Shown here: in pieces, positions 60,804-64,000 of the stretch
Layout: the number at the start of each line of letters is the position of its first letter
Numbering within the stretch: position 1 is the stretch's first letter
DNA from: Apis mellifera
Taxonomy: Eukaryota > Arthropoda > Insecta > Hymenoptera > Apidae
Direction of reading: 5' to 3'
Assembly (NCBI RefSeq): GCF_003254395.2
Contig: NC_037649.1
Location: 5,489,032-5,553,031 of the forward strand
Length of the DNA stretch: 64,000 nt
Program-made: the position numbers and the translations under genes
The notes under the pieces: model-generated
What the model was told of the DNA's origin: nothing
Seen by the model: only the letters and a program-made list of their open reading frames with translations
Database searches by the model: none

Positions 60804-62660
60804 ATTTCAGAAGTTTAGTTTAATGGATATATAATGTTAAAGAAAAAAAAAAAAAAAAATAACGCGAGAAAGAATACAAATTAAATTCTCTCTGTGATTC
60901 GTCTAAAGAAGTGAAATTAAGGAAGTAAAACAAAAGAAGAAAAAAAAAAAAAGAAAAACAAGAAAGAGTTATGATTATATTGATTAATTAGTATTATTAT
61001 TGTCATCGTCATTTATCATTGCTCTGTACCGTCAAATTTACCGAATAACAATACAACCGACCGACAAACTCGATTTTCGTAATGAACTCGACTCGTGATT
61101 TTCTTTTCGCTAATAACAGTAACGAGTTATCCTATCGATGTAATAAAAACAAGTATTTTTACCGATCTCAACGCCTTTTTGATTTCTTTACGAACACCTG
61201 CCCTCCATTGTTAACCACGAATCGTGAAAAATTTCTAATTTCAAAAATCAGGATAAAAATCAGATTTGAGGAGTCACGTTCGAAGGAAAGAAAGGATGGA
61301 TGGTTGATGAGTCTGAAACAGATTTAAAATTGGTAAAACGTTTATTAACTATTTAAAAACGATGAAACAAGGTGAAACATGAGATTGACAATTCAATAAG
61401 TAATATTATTAAATAGACTATAGAGGTGTATAATAAGTGTCTGTAGTAATTATTCTCTTTATACGTTCCTTTACATCGAGACAGACGTCTTTTTTCCCAT
61501 CATCTCCTTTTCAAGATTTTCTCGATTTAACTTTCGGCGAATCCTAGCTCATTTCCGATCCCCTTTTCTCTTCAGGCACAACCTGTGCGATAATATTATT
61601 ATATGACAACGATTTCTCGTCGATTTTCATTCTTCAACTATCAATAATACGACTCCATTATTTATTCATTCACTCTTCGTATCGTTTTCTTTCGTAAATA
61701 ACGTGCTGTTGCGTTAACGATTCTAAACACAGGATTTGTCGTAGGAAAAATAGCTCGTAGAAAGCGTACCCATGATAATTATTATACCCGATCAACCGGT
61801 ATGTCGTAAATATCGCTCGACACATTCTACGAATAAACGAAAAAAGAAAACGAAGAACACAAAAATGGATTCTTCCACTCGTCAAATCGAAGGAAATCGA
61901 GCAATCGACGATGGCGAAACGATTCGATAATCGCTGCACGATCGATGACTGTCGAAACAAGTGGTTAGTAGGTTAATAACCATTGCGACGATACGCAGTT
62001 GTACGTATAAATTCTTCTCGCGTTTTCTAACCTTTCTTTGTTTCATTGTCTCGTAACCCTTGATACGATTCTCTTTTCTATATTTTCCACGGTTTCTTCT
62101 ATTCACTCGTATAAGTACTGTATGTAATCGACGAGCAATTATCTCGATTATATCGCATTCCCTCGTCTATACCAAATCTATCGATTCAACGCGACGACAT
62201 GATGTGATCGAAAAGATGCCGACATGATTTGTTTTCTCGTGATATTTTTCGTTATCCAACCGCCATTGTGAAAGTGGTTCGATACGAGGCATTTTCGTTG
62301 GTCTTGGGTGGAGTGAAACCTTTTTGTTTTGTATTTATCGTCAAGGTGATACGTATTTCTTTTCTTCACGATGTTACACAGTGCGATTCTTTGCGATATT
62401 GTCTTAAAAACCCGTCCATTTTTCCTTCATCTGTACACGCATGTATACGCATTCAGTTTTCTATGGATTGGCATAGACCAATCGTAGAAAGCGAAATGCA
62501 AAAGTAACGGTTCTCTCTTTGCATCGAATTTAATACAAACGTCGTTACATCATACATCTGTGGCTCGACACGATCAAGAAAATACTACGACCGAACTTCG
62601 TCCATGGTTTCACGCTACCACCATATACCATCTCGATTATCTCGGGTATAGGTATTTACA

Positions 62661-62831
62661 ATAATATATATATATATATACCTACTATATCGTAATAATA
62701 ATTTAGTAGTGGTATTTAAATTACAATAGCGTTCATTCTTTTTCTCCTCGCGATCTCGTTTCTCCCTTTCTCTCGCGCGCGTTCTCTATTTATATATATA
62801 TATATATATTTATATGTATATATATATATAA
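62661..62831. repeat. Two (TA)n tracts
   Basis: TA tracts at 62661-62680 and 62790-62831 are separated by about 110 bp that include a CGCGCGCG stretch near 62775. Confidence 0.85.
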
Positions 62832-64000
62832 TGTTGCACATAACCCAGTACTGGCTTAGTAATCTAGCTGTACAAAACATTATATATCGCTATTCTAGCA
62901 TCTAGAGATTTGTCCTGTGAGGTTTGATGAATCGTGAGGTTCGTAACATGCGTCTGAATCTTGTTCTTTTTCTCTACTTTGTCTTTTCCTTTCTATTTTC
63001 TCTTTCTTTCTCTCACAAAAATTTTAATTCTCGCTTTTCTAGTTTCCCTTTATATTATATCTTTCCATTTTGTCCTGCTAGTACATTTTACGTACGAGTT
63101 TCGCTTTGTCAGGCAACGAATCTTCCCGATTCCCTCCTCTGTCTCTTGTTCGCTTTTTATTGCGATTAAGTACATTAAAAAATACCGCGCTACTTCGCTC
63201 AGAATTAACCGGACCAAGCTATACATATATTAATATGTTCGGTGAAGCCAAGTATTATTTTTTTATTGATTTTTTTTTTCTTTTTTATTATTTCCGTTTA
63301 CTTTATTTTCTCAGCGTATCTCGTACTTTGTCTCGTTTCATTGTCTCGTTTAATCGTCGCGATTTGCGCGTGAAAAAATTCTTTGTTTATAAGCGTCTAA
63401 CGTGCTGTGCGCGTCTTACAAACAATCGCGACGAATATCTATCTTAAACATCTATTATCTTTTTTTAATTTTATTTTACTTTATTTTATTTTCGTTTTGT
63501 CGCTCGTTCTTCATTTTCGTGTTCAACCGAGTGTCGATCGTTCATTTGTTATTCGTCTTTCTTTTTCTCTCTCTCTCATCATATTTCCAAAACTGTGAAC
63601 TGTTGTATACATACAATGTAACATACACATGACGCATCGCAGTTCGCGAAGTTCAGTCGAAGAAGAAACTGCGACGCGAGTCTTTCAGTAAAACTCCTCA
63701 ACGTGTCGGCTTCGTCGTGCCGAGTCGAGTTGTCGTCAATACATTAAAATCATCTCTGATTACGAATACACGATCGTTATACTCTTTTGATTTTATATAT
63801 AACGAAAACCAGGATAAATATTTAGCGTTATATAAAACGACTACGTGTTCAATATTTTCGTCGCAATAAGGAGAATCAATAATCGAAATATCGTGTATTC
63901 GTTCGTGACGTCCCAACACAGTGAGAAAATTCAACGCGAAGATATACGCATACACGACAAATGCTGTTTTCACATTTTACTCAACAAATCCACTCGTCAC

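Larger units (their letters stand above)
57901..64000 (+). other. Probable long 3' UTR and downstream non-coding DNA
   Basis: No coding exon is supported on either strand. The DNA is AT-rich with T, TA and TAC tracts. AATAAA hexamers on the + strand occur at 59362-59367, 59843-59848, 61142-61147 and 61832-61837, so several poly(A) sites are possible. TGTATATA, the Pumilio-type core, occurs at 60311-60318, 60768-60775 and 62815-62822, though two of these lie in TA tracts. Where the transcript ends is not visible. A less AT-rich stretch at 63640-63730 with TCAGT initiator-like sequences may be unrelated. Confidence 0.45.

Noticed and set aside
1..64000. tRNA, rRNA and known microRNA genes
   Set aside because: I looked for tRNA B-box-like GGTTCGAATCC sequences and familiar insect microRNA sequences and found no convincing match. 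Short or divergent RNA genes could still have been missed by eye.

Overview
This window looks like nuclear DNA from an insect, most likely a hymenopteran and perhaps a bee. The non-coding DNA is AT-rich but not depleted in CpG (TTCG, CGAT and TCGA are everywhere). The coding exons are much richer in GC, and the introns follow the GT-AG rule. Assignment to a group is inference; the sequence shows no species marker.

One protein-coding gene is well supported, on the + strand from 47332 to 57756. Nine coding exons join in frame into a 2648-residue protein. I identify it as the insect BCOR/BCORL1-type co-repressor, the subunit that links BCL6-type repression to the variant Polycomb complex PRC1.1. 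A giant first coding exon encodes a low-complexity Ser/Pro/Gln/His region with a PLDLS motif of the CtBP-binding type. Later exons add a basic KKRGRKKK patch, acidic and charged segments and two unassigned conserved-looking blocks. The last four exons encode three ankyrin repeats, a linker and a PUFD-like C-terminus.

The most interesting signal is at the 3' end of the coding sequence. The annotated stop is TGA followed by C. Beyond it the same frame stays open for 47 GC-rich, protein-like codons ending in a basic Ser/Lys/Arg tail, and a perfect 6-bp stem lies 12 nt past the stop. This is a candidate for stop-codon readthrough, though a sequence error or alternative splice could also explain it.

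Upstream, about 47 kb (1-47313) holds no convincing coding exon. It is intergenic DNA or a long 5' intron, and contains: a MITE with terminal inverted repeats (25039-25377); a composite repeat present twice in direct orientation (32763-33740 and 41642-42945), with ~200-bp units that each carry two ACCGGAAGT sites 79 bp apart; a seven-unit ~175-bp satellite with a higher-order A-B-C pattern (37968-39199); and a decayed Tc1-type transposon (44483-45270). A GC-rich stretch at about 45640-46160 may be promoter or 5' UTR, but this is weak.

Downstream (57901-64000) is AT-rich DNA full of TA, T and TAC tracts. It is probably a long 3' UTR followed by intergenic sequence. No tRNA, rRNA, CRISPR array or second gene was found.
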